A stretch of 64,000 nucleotides of DNA, taken from the NCBI RefSeq assembly GCF_001690495.1, contig NZ_LZGS01000035.1:310001-374000 (forward strand). Reading direction: 5' to 3'. The notes beneath the pieces were generated by a model, which saw only the letters and a program-made list of their open reading frames with translations, had not been told where the DNA came from and did not search any database. Shown piece by piece: positions 35,147 through 49,002 of the stretch (positions within the stretch are counted from its first letter, which is position 1; each line of letters opens with the position of its first letter). The stretch comes from Gilliamella sp. App4-10. GTDB taxonomy: Bacteria > Pseudomonadota > Gammaproteobacteria > Enterobacterales > Orbaceae. The position numbers and the translations under genes are program-made.

Positions 35147-37264
35147 ATGAATTATCGTCTTAAAAATAACTATATAGATGTCTTGTTCCGCACTACTCCT
35201 TATGCTGAATTATGCTATTTTGGTAAACGATTACATAATTTACAACCTAAAGCGGTTGAAATGCTGCTCCCTGCTGTACCTAATTCTCGTATAGACACTA
35301 ATGTGCCGTTCACCCTTTGTCCGGAAGAAGGTTTAGGTAATTTTAGTACGCCAGGGCTTGAAGGACATCGAAATGGTAAAGATTGGTCTCCCGTTTTTGT
35401 TACCAAAGATGTCATTAACACAGATAATAACATTACTATTATTAGTGAAGATAGTATTGCTAAACTTCGTTTAACTAGTTATTTTATTTTAGATAAAAGT
35501 GGAGTGCTACAATGTCAAAATACCTTAACCAATTTGGGTAACGAGCCATATCAAGTTAATCGTTTTTCGGTTACACTTCCTATTCCTGAACGAGCTCAAG
35601 AATTAATGGCGTTTAGTGGTCGTTGGATTAAAGAGTTCTTCCCCCATCGAATCAAAATATCCCATTGCGGTTATTTACAAGAAAATCGCCGAGGTAGAAC
35701 ATCACACGAGTATTTCCCTGGTATGATGATTGGTACAGAAGGTTTCAAAGAACAAACTGGCGAAGTTTGGGGGATTCATTTGGGTTGGAGTGGTAACCAT
35801 CGTATTCAAGTTGCCGTCAAAAGTAATGGTAAGCGTTTTATTCAAGCTGAAGCATTATATCTTGCTGGTGAAATATCACTCGCTAAAAATGAATCTTTAA
35901 GTACACCTTGGTTATATGCGACCTATAGTGATGAAGGCTTAAATAAAATGAGCCACCACTTTCATGAGTTTTTACGTAGTCACATTATTAAATTTACTAA
36001 AAATAAACCCCGTCCTGTCCATCTCAATACTTGGGAAGGCATTTTTTTTGACCATAACCCTGATTATATTATGAAAATGGCAACTAAAGCCGCCCAAATT
36101 GGTGTGGAACGCTTTATTATTGATGATGGTTGGTTTGGTAACCGTGACGATGATTATCAAGGCTTAGGAGATTGGTATTTAGATGAACGAAAATATCCAA
36201 ACGGTTTAGAACCAGTGATTAAACACGTTAAAGACCTTGGTATGGAATTTGGTATTTGGGTTGAGCCAGAGATGATCAATAAAAATTCAGATCTTTATCG
36301 TACCCATCCAGATTGGTTGCTTGAGCTACCAGGTTATCATCAGCCAGAAGGTCGCCATCAATATTTACTTGATTTACAACGCCCCGAGGTTTTTGAATAT
36401 CTGCTAGAAAGACTAACATGGTTACTCGGTAGTTATGACATTGATTATATTAAATGGGATATGAATCGAGAAATTGTTCAACCAGGCCATAAAGGTAATC
36501 CAGCAATTTTAGGTCAAACTAAAGCGCTTTACCGATTACTTGATATTTTGCAAGAAAAATTCCCTGATGTTGAAATTGAATCTTGCTCATCAGGAGGGGG
36601 GCGCATCGATTATGAGATGTTAAAGCGTACACAACGTTTTTGGACTTCGGATTCTAATGATGCATTAGATAGACAAATAATTCAACGTGGTATGAGTTAC
36701 TTTTTCCCACCAGAAGTGATGGGTGCGCATATTGGCGGTGCTTTATGTCATACCACATTCCGCGAACTGCATATGAATTTGCGTGGTCTAACAGCTTTAT
36801 TTGGTCATATGGGCGTTGAACTCGATCCAGTGAAGGAGTCTGAGCGAGAACAAAAAGGGTTTGCACATTATATTAGTTTACATAAACAGTTGCGTCCTTT
36901 ATTACATAGTGGTAACACTGTACGTTTAGATGTTGATGATAGCCCAGCGATGCAAAGTTATGGTGTTGTAAGCCAAGACAAAAAAGAAGCTGCGTTTATC
37001 ATTGCTCAACTAACATTACCAACTTATGCGTTAAGTGGTAATTTGCGATTAACAGGCTTGTTAGCCGATAAGCAATACCAAATTGAGGTGCTAGATATGC
37101 CTGATAATATCGATCCTGCAATAAATGGCCATGTTATGAAAACATTACCGCAATGGATGAAGACTCAAACAATCCTGACTGGTAATTGGTTAATGCATGT
37201 GGGATTGCCTTTACCAGTGCTTGATCCGGCAACAGCAATGTTAATAAAAGTGACTGCTAACTAA
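35147..37264 (+). CDS. Alpha-galactosidase, GH36 (RafA-type)
   Basis: This 705-residue enzyme releases galactose from alpha-1,6-galactosides such as melibiose and raffinose. The start is the ATG at 35147, preceded by GGAG at eight bases; the upstream frame (35120) lacks one. Blocks are RFIIDDGWFGNRDDDYQGLGDW, the nucleophile Asp438 in YIKWDMNRE, and CSSGGGRIDYEML with the acid/base Asp502 in RFWTSDSNDALDRQ. It has no signal peptide, so it acts in the cytoplasm on imported sugar. No permease gene lies beside it. A GalR-like and a CRP-like site precede it. Confidence 0.95.
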   Translation: MNYRLKNNYIDVLFRTTPYAELCYFGKRLHNLQPKAVEMLLPAVPNSRIDTNVPFTLCPEEGLGNFSTPGLEGHRNGKDWSPVFVTKDVINTDNNITIISEDSIAKLRLTSYFILDKSGVLQCQNTLTNLGNEPYQVNRFSVTLPIPERAQELMAFSGRWIKEFFPHRIKISHCGYLQENRRGRTSHEYFPGMMIGTEGFKEQTGEVWGIHLGWSGNHRIQVAVKSNGKRFIQAEALYLAGEISLAKNESLSTPWLYATYSDEGLNKMSHHFHEFLRSHIIKFTKNKPRPVHLNTWEGIFFDHNPDYIMKMATKAAQIGVERFIIDDGWFGNRDDDYQGLGDWYLDERKYPNGLEPVIKHVKDLGMEFGIWVEPEMINKNSDLYRTHPDWLLELPGYHQPEGRHQYLLDLQRPEVFEYLLERLTWLLGSYDIDYIKWDMNREIVQPGHKGNPAILGQTKALYRLLDILQEKFPDVEIESCSSGGGRIDYEMLKRTQRFWTSDSNDALDRQIIQRGMSYFFPPEVMGAHIGGALCHTTFRELHMNLRGLTALFGHMGVELDPVKESEREQKGFAHYISLHKQLRPLLHSGNTVRLDVDDSPAMQSYGVVSQDKKEAAFIIAQLTLPTYALSGNLRLTGLLADKQYQIEVLDMPDNIDPAINGHVMKTLPQWMKTQTILTGNWLMHVGLPLPVLDPATAMLIKVTAN

Positions 37265-37550
37265 TATTATTAACGCTCTTAACTTAATTATTTAGCAACT
37301 AACTAGCAGGAGGAATTAGCTAAATTACTAATTCTCCTTAATATTCAATTACTACTGAAACGATTGTGGTTGTTGATACGTTAATGATATTATTGGCAAA
37401 CACTTTTTTTTACCTTATTATAGTTAATTAAGTCATATATTAAGACTATTGCAAGTCTAATCAGCTTAAAGATGTCAGCAAAAGAAGATAGTTAACTTTC
37501 GCTTTATGCACCTATTTTTTTATATTGTTGATGACCGTCAAATCGCTATA
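37265..37550. other. Intergenic region between alpha-galactosidase and galR-like gene
   Basis: About 290 AT-rich bases contain a bulged hairpin at 37309-37338 near the left end. No gene is seen. Confidence 0.4.
37309..37338 (+). terminator. Hairpin after alpha-galactosidase
   Basis: The stem GGAGGAATTAG/CTAATTCTCC, with one bulge and an eight-base loop, starts 45 bases past the stop and is followed by a few T. It is a moderate terminator candidate. Confidence 0.5.
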
Positions 37551-37578
37551 TTGACAATATATTGAGCATAAATATTTT
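37551..37578 (+). promoter_or_regulatory. Promoter of the galR-like gene
   Basis: A perfect -35 TTGACA (37551-37556), a 16-base spacer and TATTTT (37573-37578) lie about 30 bases before the start codon, which has AAGG as ribosome site. Confidence 0.65.
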
Positions 37579-37607
37579 ATCAATAGTAATTAATTAAAAG
37601 GTTTTTT

Positions 37608-38615
37608 ATGGCGACAATAAAAGATGTTGCACGTTTAGCAAAAGTATCAGTTGCAACCGTGTCTCGCGTGATTAATAACGCAAATAACGTGCGAGATAAT
37701 ACACGAGTTACCGTAAAAAATGCCATGGAAACATTAAACTACTATCCTGATGCTAATGCACGAGCTTTGTCACAGCAAAATTCGAATACCATTGGTATTA
37801 TTGTAGCCGATGTTTCAGATCCGTTTTTTGGCGCTATGGTTAGTACCGTTGAAAAAGTTGCTTCACGAACTGGGCATTTTTTGTTGATTGGCAATGGTTA
37901 TCATAATGAGCAACAAGAATATAATGCCATTACTCAATTGATTGAACATCGCTGTTCATCGTTAGTTGTACATGCCAAAATGATCCCCGATAGTACCCTT
38001 AAAAAATTAATGCAACAAGTGCCAGGAATGGTTCTGATTAACCGCATTGTAAAAGGGTTCGAAAAGCGCTGTATTGCCCTTGATGATCGCTATGGTTCTT
38101 ATCTTGCAGTCAAGCATTTAATTCAACATGGACATACTAAAATTGGTTATTTATGTTCAAATCATAACATCTCTGATTCATCTGATCGTTTACAAGGTTA
38201 TAAAGACGCATTATTAGAACATGGTATCAACGTTAATGAAAACCTGATCGCTATTGGTTTACCAAATGAAATAGGTGGCGAACAGGCAATGATGTCATTG
38301 CTTGAACGAAACAACCATATCACCGCAATCGCTTGTTATAACGACTCAATGGCAGCCGGTGCAATGTCTGTACTTTATGATAATGATATTGAGATTCCAA
38401 ACGATATTTCGATCATTGGTTTTGATGATCTCGTTTTATCACGTTATTTACACCCTAAATTAACCACCATTCGTTATCCATTACAAACAATGGCAGAACA
38501 AGCTGCTGAATTAGCATTAAAGTTGGCTAAAGGTGAAGCACCCCCTTCAAATTTAATCAACATTTTTATACCAACACTCACGAAACGTTATTCAATAAAT
38601 TTCATTAGATATTAA
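37608..38615 (+). CDS. galS: LacI-family regulator, GalR/GalS type
   Basis: This 335-residue repressor has the LacI HTH (MATIKDVARLAKVSVATVSRVINN) and hinge (YYPDANARALSQQNSNTIGIIVADVSDPFFG). The periplasmic-binding-like core ends IIGFDDLVLSRYLHPKLTTIRYP. The DNA-reading part and the ARALSQQ hinge are close to GalR/GalS of enterics, which bind TGTAANCGNTTACA operators and respond to galactose. Two such operators lie in front of alpha-galactosidase and beta-galactosidase in this window, making a local regulon likely. I cannot decide between GalR and GalS. Confidence 0.85.
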   Translation: MATIKDVARLAKVSVATVSRVINNANNVRDNTRVTVKNAMETLNYYPDANARALSQQNSNTIGIIVADVSDPFFGAMVSTVEKVASRTGHFLLIGNGYHNEQQEYNAITQLIEHRCSSLVVHAKMIPDSTLKKLMQQVPGMVLINRIVKGFEKRCIALDDRYGSYLAVKHLIQHGHTKIGYLCSNHNISDSSDRLQGYKDALLEHGINVNENLIAIGLPNEIGGEQAMMSLLERNNHITAIACYNDSMAAGAMSVLYDNDIEIPNDISIIGFDDLVLSRYLHPKLTTIRYPLQTMAEQAAELALKLAKGEAPPSNLINIFIPTLTKRYSINFIRY

Positions 38616-38637
38616 CTATTTAATATCTAATGAAATT
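38598..38637. terminator. Perfect 18-bp hairpin over the galR-like stop codon
   Basis: The arms AATTTCATTAGATATTAA (38598-38615) and their complement (38620-38637) enclose a four-base loop. The left arm covers the last six codons including the stop. No clear T-run follows. It probably ends or stabilises the message, and may serve both convergent genes. Confidence 0.6.
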
Positions 38638-38761
38638 AAATAATACAGTAAATAGATATCAACAAACTATCCATTTTTCATCTGACCTATATAAGTAATT
38701 TTTTCTTAATAATAATTCAGATCATGAATTTAGTATTATTTTCTATTACGTAAAATTATCA

Positions 38762-40492
<1,731 letters not shown>

Positions 40493-40534
40493 TCATTATT
40501 TTAAAAATAGATAAATATCTTTTAAATTTGAGGC

Positions 40535-40576
40535 AAAAAAAAACCTAAAGAATAGTCATAACTATTCTTTAGGTTT
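40535..40576 (-). terminator. Intrinsic terminator in the porin leader
   Basis: A perfect 16-bp stem (40541-40556 with 40561-40576, loop CATA) is followed on the minus strand by nine T. It lies 55 bases before the porin start codon, so it must end transcription before the gene unless prevented. Its upstream arm shares AAACC with the antiterminator site. Confidence 0.92.
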
Positions 40577-40602
40577 TGCCCGCTATAAGTCGGTAACAAT
40601 CC
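40572..40602 (-). promoter_or_regulatory. BglG-type ribonucleic antiterminator (RAT) site
   Basis: On the minus strand the sequence starts GGATTGTTACCG and ends GCGGGCAAAACC. These conserved ends and the ~31-base length are those of RAT sites bound by BglG/LicT/SacY antiterminators. It overlaps the terminator stem by five bases. Phosphorylation-controlled antiterminator binding would melt the terminator and allow porin expression. The antiterminator gene is not in the window. Confidence 0.88.
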
Positions 40603-40625
40603 AATACCTTTTAATAGGTAATTTC

Positions 40626-40653
40626 AATATAACTAATAAAAACGACTATTCAA
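40626..40653 (-). promoter_or_regulatory. Porin promoter
   Basis: On the minus strand TTGAAT (40648-40653), a 16-base spacer and TATATT (40626-40631) precede the RAT by about 24 bases. The CRP-like site is centred near -60 relative to the start this predicts, the usual class I position. Confidence 0.6.
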
Positions 40654-40670
40654 AAACTAAATACTAATAG

Positions 40671-40686
40671 TGTGATTGATATCACA
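40671..40686. promoter_or_regulatory. CRP site, perfect consensus halves
   Basis: TGTGATTGATATCACA fits TGTGA-N6-TCACA exactly. It lies between the divergent porin and lacZ genes and is best placed for the porin promoter. Confidence 0.85.
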
Positions 40687-40775
40687 TTAAAAATTATCAT
40701 TTTATATACAACTTCAACAAGGGTAATTAGCATTCTAAAAAATACCAAAACGGTAAAAAACTTATTAAATAAAAA

Positions 40776-40789
40776 TGTATACGATTACA
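40776..40789. promoter_or_regulatory. GalR/GalS-like operator upstream of lacZ
   Basis: TGTATACGATTACA matches TGTAANCGNTTACA at all but one specified position. It lies 127 bases before the lacZ start; a TATAAT hexamer occurs at 40830-40835. It suggests that the GalR-type protein, not a LacI adjacent to lacZ, controls this gene. Confidence 0.7.
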
Positions 40790-40903
40790 TAAATGTTAAC
40801 TTCATCACTGTTTTTAAACACGTGTAATTTATAATCCATAAAAGCTCGATGATAATAATGTTGGTAATCATGAGCAGTCAACATGACATAACAAACCGAA
40901 TAA

Positions 40904-44002
<3,099 letters not shown>

Positions 44003-44023
44003 TTAAAAACAATTAACTATATA

Positions 44024-44058
44024 AAAAATAAGGCACTAATCACTTGTGCCTTATTTTT
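44024..44058. terminator. Bidirectional terminator between lacZ and recB
   Basis: The stem AAAAATAAGGCAC/GTGCCTTATTTTT, with a nine-base loop, has T-rich ends on both strands and lies between two convergent genes. Confidence 0.9.
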
Positions 44059-44100
44059 AGTTATTTAATCTATTTTTCAACACTGAGAGTTTTTAATGTC

Positions 44101-47100
44101 TTATAGCTCATTCGATACATTCCCTTCAAACAACTTATCAAGTTCTTCGATAAACGCTTGCTCAGGTAGATGGTAAAAGATACCATGCTCGGGCATACCA
44201 CGCAAAAACAGATAGTAAACGCCCCCAAAATGGGTTTGATATTGGTAATTGGCTAAACGACCTTTTAAAAAGCGATGCAAGGCTAAACAGTAAAGTTGGT
44301 ATTGTAGGTCGTAGCGATGTTCACACATCACTTTTTCTAGTGCTTCTTGATTATAAGAATCAACGCATTCACCTAACCAATTTGATTTATAATCAACCAA
44401 ATAATATTTCCCTTCGAATTTAAAGACTAAATCAATAAACCCTCTTAGCATGCCTTGTACCGAATCAAAATCTACCTTAGGACATAATCTTGATAAACGA
44501 TCATATTGTTTGCACAGACTATCTAATTGCTGGCTAGTTACAGTTTTGCGTATAGGAAGATAAAATTGTAATTCGTTAATATGTTGCCCCATTAACACTT
44601 GCGATAATATTAAATTTGGATCATGCAGTGGTGTAGTCAATACTTGTTGCATCCAATTCGTTACTACACCACTCCATGCTGGCTCTAAATTGAGTTTTTT
44701 TACCATTTGATTACATAATTCATCAAGGTTATCTGGTGTGATCTCTTCCATAATGCTGTGCATTAATGTACCCACATATGCCCCTTTCGGAAAGTGGTGG
44801 ATATCATATTGTATATCGGTTGACGGAGCATTAGCAGGTTCAAGTTGGAGCTCATCCCAATCATTAATAATATCGGGATTGTAAGCCAATATGGCATGAT
44901 TATGTTTTTGTAATTCAGTATAACTTGTGACTCGCCAACTGCTTGATAGCTTACGCGAAAACTCATTCGCCGATAAGAATTGGCTTGGTAAAATTTGAGA
45001 AATATACTGTTCGTTCTCTATCGGTAATTGTACTTCAACTAAATTGGCCATATTGGCAATTGATCTTAGTTCATTTTTTAATAAATGATTAATCGCTGAT
45101 TGACTTTTCTTCAACGACGCAAGCCCAATACTGCAATGATAAACTGAACGGGTCATTGCTACATATAATAACCGCAAATCTTCAGCAAGGCGTTCATTTT
45201 CTATCTGTTGTTTAATCTCGTCGGACAGTAACCATGCATAGGTTGTTTGATAGTCATTGTCTTTATCATGATAAAATTGACTATCCGCCTCACGATACAT
45301 CGAAATAAATGGCAACCACACAATTGGGAATTCCAGCCCCTTGGATTTATGAATAGTAATTATTTTGACAAGGTTTTCATCACTTTCAAGGCGTTGCTGG
45401 TGATTTTCTAAATTAGGATCGGGGCTAACTATTTGTTTTGTCAACCAACGCATTAACGCATGTGGACTATCTAATTCATTTGATGCTTCTTGGAGTAACT
45501 CGCCTAAATGCATTAAATTGGTTAACGTTCGTTCACCATCTTGGCGAGCTAATATGTTTTCAGCTAAATGACGTTTTTTCATCATTCTGCGTAACATCAC
45601 TAATACACCATAATATTGCCAAATTGCTTGGTATTGTTTGAACTCTTCAACTAAACTTTCCCATCTGTCTTGATCGTCAGTGATTTGTTCAAGTTCAGTC
45701 ATGGTTTGCCCTAATAATGATGTCATTAATGCTAGTCTTAATGTTGTTTCGTTTTCAGGCATTAAGACCGCTTGCAATAAACTCAATACATCATTTGCCT
45801 CAATTGAAGAAAAGACACTACTATTGTTTGATAAATAAACACTTTTAATGCCGTAATTGGACAATTTTTGTTGAATAATTTCGGCTTCACGACCTGTGCG
45901 AACTAAGATCGCAATATCAGCTGTAGTGACAGGACGTTGTTTTTCTTCATTATCAATTAATATTGAAGAATTAGACAATAAAGACAAAATTTGATTAGCA
46001 CAACAACTTGCTATATGTTCTTGATAATCTGTATTGGTTGCAATGCCATCAGGCAGTAAATAAGCTGTGAGTGCGGCAACTTCTTGGTTATTCACTTGCA
46101 AAGACTTTTGTTGATTCCTTTTTGCCGCATCCATGGGTAAAAATGGAATATCTTCAAATATAAATGGATTATTACAATTAGCGAATAATTGATTAACCGC
46201 TTTAACCATCGAAACCGATGAACGATGGTTGACATCCATAGTAAAATAATTTTCTCCAGTCGATTGTTTAGCTTTTAAATAAGTGAATATATCAGCTCCC
46301 CGAAAGCTGTAAATCGCTTGCTTGGGATCACCAATAAAGAGTAAACCTCGATCTGGCTGTTGGTTATCATAAATACGGTTAAAAATTTGATACTGCGTGG
46401 GATCGGTATCTTGAAATTCATCAATCAAAGCAACGCGGTATTTTGACGCTATAGATTGCGCTAATCGTTTACCTGTTTTTGCTTGTAACGCGCGATTAAG
46501 TTGCCCAATAAGATCATCAAAGCTCATTTCACCGTGTTTGAGCTTTTCGTCATAAAGCCCTTTTTGAATCACGCTAACAATATCCATTAAGATTTGGCTA
46601 CGCAAATCCAAAGACTGTGTATATAGATCGTCAATTTGTTCAAAAACAAAATGACATGGCGCATTCTTTCCTTCTTTTGTCTTTTCGATTAATACCGATT
46701 GCTTAAATTTTTTAAGTTCATCTGGTAATTCAAACGTTTGAGTTGCGCTGTTAGCCCATGCTGATACTTTAATGACCCAATTAGGTAAATGTCGGCTATT
46801 ATAAGATTGTTTGCTGACACCTGATTGAGTAATGATATTGACTAATTCATCAGATAAATCTAACCAAGACTTTTTAACATTTTCAATTATTTCATAATTT
46901 TTTAGATAAAACGCCTTAATTGTTGTACCGATATCTGGATTTAGCTTGTTAGTATTGTTAAGATTTAAGCCTAAATAAGGTGTGATATCTTTTAATAATG
47001 CGGCTGGATCTTGCCATGTAGCAAGTACCAAATAAGCAAGCTGTTTATCAAGTGGCGTAAAATAGTGACGCCAAAACTCTTGTGTTACCCTTAATTTCAG

Positions 47101-47577
47101 TTGAGATTCATCAGAAATTAGCTTTTGTTCAAATAAAACACCTGACTCAAACGCATGGCTAGTTAATATACGCTGACAAAAACTATGAATAGTATAAATT
47201 GCCGCGTCATCCATTGATTGTTGGGCTACAGTAAGTCGTTGTATTGCTAATTTGTGATCATCGATTAACTCAATGAGTTGTTGATAAATCGGATCTTTAT
47301 GCTGCTGTTGTTGTAGTCCAATTCGTAATTCTTGAATATTTTGTCTTATCCGTGAACGTAGTTCTTGAGTTGCGGCTTTAGTAAAAGTAACAACCAAAAT
47401 TTCATTAACGTCTAAGGGTCTTGGATAACTATTTTGACCAATACCAAGCAATAATCTTAAATAAATAAAGGCGAGCGAATAAGTTTTACCGGTTCCTGCC
47501 GATGCTTCAATTAAGGTTCGACCAGTTAAAGGTAAATCAAAAAGATTGAGTTTTTTTACTCTGCTTGATAAAACCAT
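44101..47577 (-). CDS. recB: Exodeoxyribonuclease V beta subunit (RecB)
   Basis: RecB is the helicase-nuclease subunit of RecBCD, which processes double-strand breaks and degrades foreign DNA. The 1158-residue protein has Walker A IEASAGTGKTYSLAF (near residue 25), LIDEFQDTDPTQYQIF (motif II), and motif VI LRLLYVAMTRSVYHCSIG. The C-terminal nuclease domain has GFIDLVFKFEGKYYLVDYKSNWLG. It starts within the sixA 3' end (22-base overlap). recC, ptrA and recD are not adjacent, unlike the enteric arrangement. Confidence 0.95.
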   Translation of the reverse strand: MVLSSRVKKLNLFDLPLTGRTLIEASAGTGKTYSLAFIYLRLLLGIGQNSYPRPLDVNEILVVTFTKAATQELRSRIRQNIQELRIGLQQQQHKDPIYQQLIELIDDHKLAIQRLTVAQQSMDDAAIYTIHSFCQRILTSHAFESGVLFEQKLISDESQLKLRVTQEFWRHYFTPLDKQLAYLVLATWQDPAALLKDITPYLGLNLNNTNKLNPDIGTTIKAFYLKNYEIIENVKKSWLDLSDELVNIITQSGVSKQSYNSRHLPNWVIKVSAWANSATQTFELPDELKKFKQSVLIEKTKEGKNAPCHFVFEQIDDLYTQSLDLRSQILMDIVSVIQKGLYDEKLKHGEMSFDDLIGQLNRALQAKTGKRLAQSIASKYRVALIDEFQDTDPTQYQIFNRIYDNQQPDRGLLFIGDPKQAIYSFRGADIFTYLKAKQSTGENYFTMDVNHRSSVSMVKAVNQLFANCNNPFIFEDIPFLPMDAAKRNQQKSLQVNNQEVAALTAYLLPDGIATNTDYQEHIASCCANQILSLLSNSSILIDNEEKQRPVTTADIAILVRTGREAEIIQQKLSNYGIKSVYLSNNSSVFSSIEANDVLSLLQAVLMPENETTLRLALMTSLLGQTMTELEQITDDQDRWESLVEEFKQYQAIWQYYGVLVMLRRMMKKRHLAENILARQDGERTLTNLMHLGELLQEASNELDSPHALMRWLTKQIVSPDPNLENHQQRLESDENLVKIITIHKSKGLEFPIVWLPFISMYREADSQFYHDKDNDYQTTYAWLLSDEIKQQIENERLAEDLRLLYVAMTRSVYHCSIGLASLKKSQSAINHLLKNELRSIANMANLVEVQLPIENEQYISQILPSQFLSANEFSRKLSSSWRVTSYTELQKHNHAILAYNPDIINDWDELQLEPANAPSTDIQYDIHHFPKGAYVGTLMHSIMEEITPDNLDELCNQMVKKLNLEPAWSGVVTNWMQQVLTTPLHDPNLILSQVLMGQHINELQFYLPIRKTVTSQQLDSLCKQYDRLSRLCPKVDFDSVQGMLRGFIDLVFKFEGKYYLVDYKSNWLGECVDSYNQEALEKVMCEHRYDLQYQLYCLALHRFLKGRLANYQYQTHFGGVYYLFLRGMPEHGIFYHLPEQAFIEELDKLFEGNVSNEL

Positions 47578-48014
47578 TCAAGCTTTCCCGCAGATTCTGG
47601 CAATAAATTAATACAAGCAATTGCAGCAGTAGGAAACATAGGCGGAGAGACTTGTGGACAAAGTTCATTAACTAAATATCCTACTAATGGCAAATGTGAT
47701 ACCACAATCACATTTTCAATCCCATCGGCTAACAATAATGTTAATACGTCAACAATATGAGATGGGCTACCACTAGGTACTAAAAATCGATTAGTTTCAA
47801 CTTTATCGACACGAACATGCGATGATAATTCTGTCAATGTTTGTTGTGCTCGTAGATAAGGACTCACTAAGCCAAAATCAAATTGATAATTTTGCTGTTT
47901 AAGCCATATTCCAGCTTGATTTGACTGAATAATACCATAATTTGTTAATGTCCGACTTGAATCTGATGAAGCAGAAAATCCTGCTTCACCATGTCTCATA
48001 ATACAAACTTTCAT
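47556..48014 (-). CDS. sixA: Phosphohistidine phosphatase SixA
   Basis: This small (152-residue) histidine phosphatase has the RHG motif at the N-terminus (MKVCIMRHGEAGFSASSDS), a second histidine in VVSHLPLVGYLV, and the SPYLRAQQT box. It dephosphorylates HPt domains such as ArcB and possibly PTS proteins. The start is the ATG at 48012-48014; a TTG precedes it directly. It overlaps recB by 22 bases and follows yfcZ closely. In E. coli sixA lies beside fadJ. Confidence 0.92.
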   Translation of the reverse strand: MKVCIMRHGEAGFSASSDSSRTLTNYGIIQSNQAGIWLKQQNYQFDFGLVSPYLRAQQTLTELSSHVRVDKVETNRFLVPSGSPSHIVDVLTLLLADGIENVIVVSHLPLVGYLVNELCPQVSPPMFPTAAIACINLLPESAGKLEWFYQAE

Positions 48015-48024
48015 CAATATTTAA

Positions 48025-48321
48025 TTAACGTAATTTTAATTGGAAAATCATGGATTCTGCACCACAGCAAAAAGTGAATTTTACTGTTAATTTAAAGCCA
48101 TCATTAATTTTTTCAATATTGCTCTCAATTTGGCAAGGCTCAGTTTCAACATCTTTGGCAGCTTGTGTTAATGATGCCAACTTTTGTTGAGCTTCAGATT
48201 CTGTCGCAAAAACGCGCTCATATTCAGCGCTACAATCTTCATTGTCAATTATTGTACCCACATCCACGCAACAACATGCGGCTGTTTCGTTTGCTTTACA
48301 TTTGTTTAAAGAATCTGTCAT
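48025..48321 (-). CDS. yfcZ: YfcZ/YiiS family protein (DUF406)
   Basis: This 98-residue protein has the YfcZ/YiiS pattern: a Cys-rich N-terminus (ACCCVDVGTIIDNEDC), then EYERVFATESEAQQKLASLTQAAKDVETEPCQI, and a C-terminal FTFCCGAESMIFQLKLR. The function is unknown. It lies ten bases before sixA. In E. coli yfcZ is separated from sixA by the fadIJ operon, which is missing here. Confidence 0.88.
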   Translation of the reverse strand: MTDSLNKCKANETAACCCVDVGTIIDNEDCSAEYERVFATESEAQQKLASLTQAAKDVETEPCQIESNIEKINDGFKLTVKFTFCCGAESMIFQLKLR

Positions 48322-49002
48322 GCTCTACACCTCTATTACCAGTTGATATGATTCATAGTATACTCTTAATCATAACTTAGGGCAAAGTACTAACGCTGTT
48401 TTGTTTTAGTTATTTATAATAACTTGATAACTAACCGCTCTAACAAATTTTGATTGAGTTTTTAAGGCATATATCGGAATTACTTGCGTTGTTTAGCGTA
48501 ATTTGAAAAATGACTGTATAACGCGTCTTCCAAACAAGCGATACGGCGCTTATATCATAAAAAAATCACCGTCATCGATTTGGCTAACTACTTTATGGTC
48601 AATCGTCCAACAATTTATCGTACTGAAAGACTCCATTAAACATTCAATAACATGACTCACATTGCATATTAAACACGAAAACAGATAGCATCATTTTCTA
48701 GGTGGGTTGTGTGCTCGCCATCGTATCCATTACAAATTCACGAAACCAACCAGCCCTAAAATAAAAGGGTAAGTCAAAAGATAGAAAACGAAATGTTTAA
48801 GCGATTTTAGGCAAAACGTTTTATGAGCTTTTTAAATGATTATTTTCATCATGAAGTGTAAACAACCCATTGTTTTCTTACCAGTCATATAATTAGTTTT
48901 CTGAATAAATATTGACAGAATATAACAATAAACCACTTTGGCAATAGTTGTACAAATAACATGAAGTGAACAGACCTCTGCCAGACAGCAGAGGTTACAT
49001 TA
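48322..49002. other. Intergenic region with a recombinase remnant
   Basis: These 681 bases are free of intact genes. A resolvase-like C-terminal fragment lies at 48511-48639 (listed separately). The rest (48640-49002) has no gene or clear hairpin. The promoter of yfcZ-sixA-recB must lie near 48330-48450. Confidence 0.5.
48511..48639 (+). pseudogene. C-terminal fragment of a resolvase/invertase-type recombinase
   Basis: One plus-strand frame reads NASSKQAIRRLYHKKITVIDL then ANYFMVNRPTIYRTERLH before a TAA at 48637. The pattern of alternating helix, LA-x-x-F-x-V-x-RPTIYR resembles the HTH at the C-terminus of serine recombinases. No N-terminal catalytic domain is found upstream, so it is a fragment. 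The family call is tentative. Confidence 0.45.
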
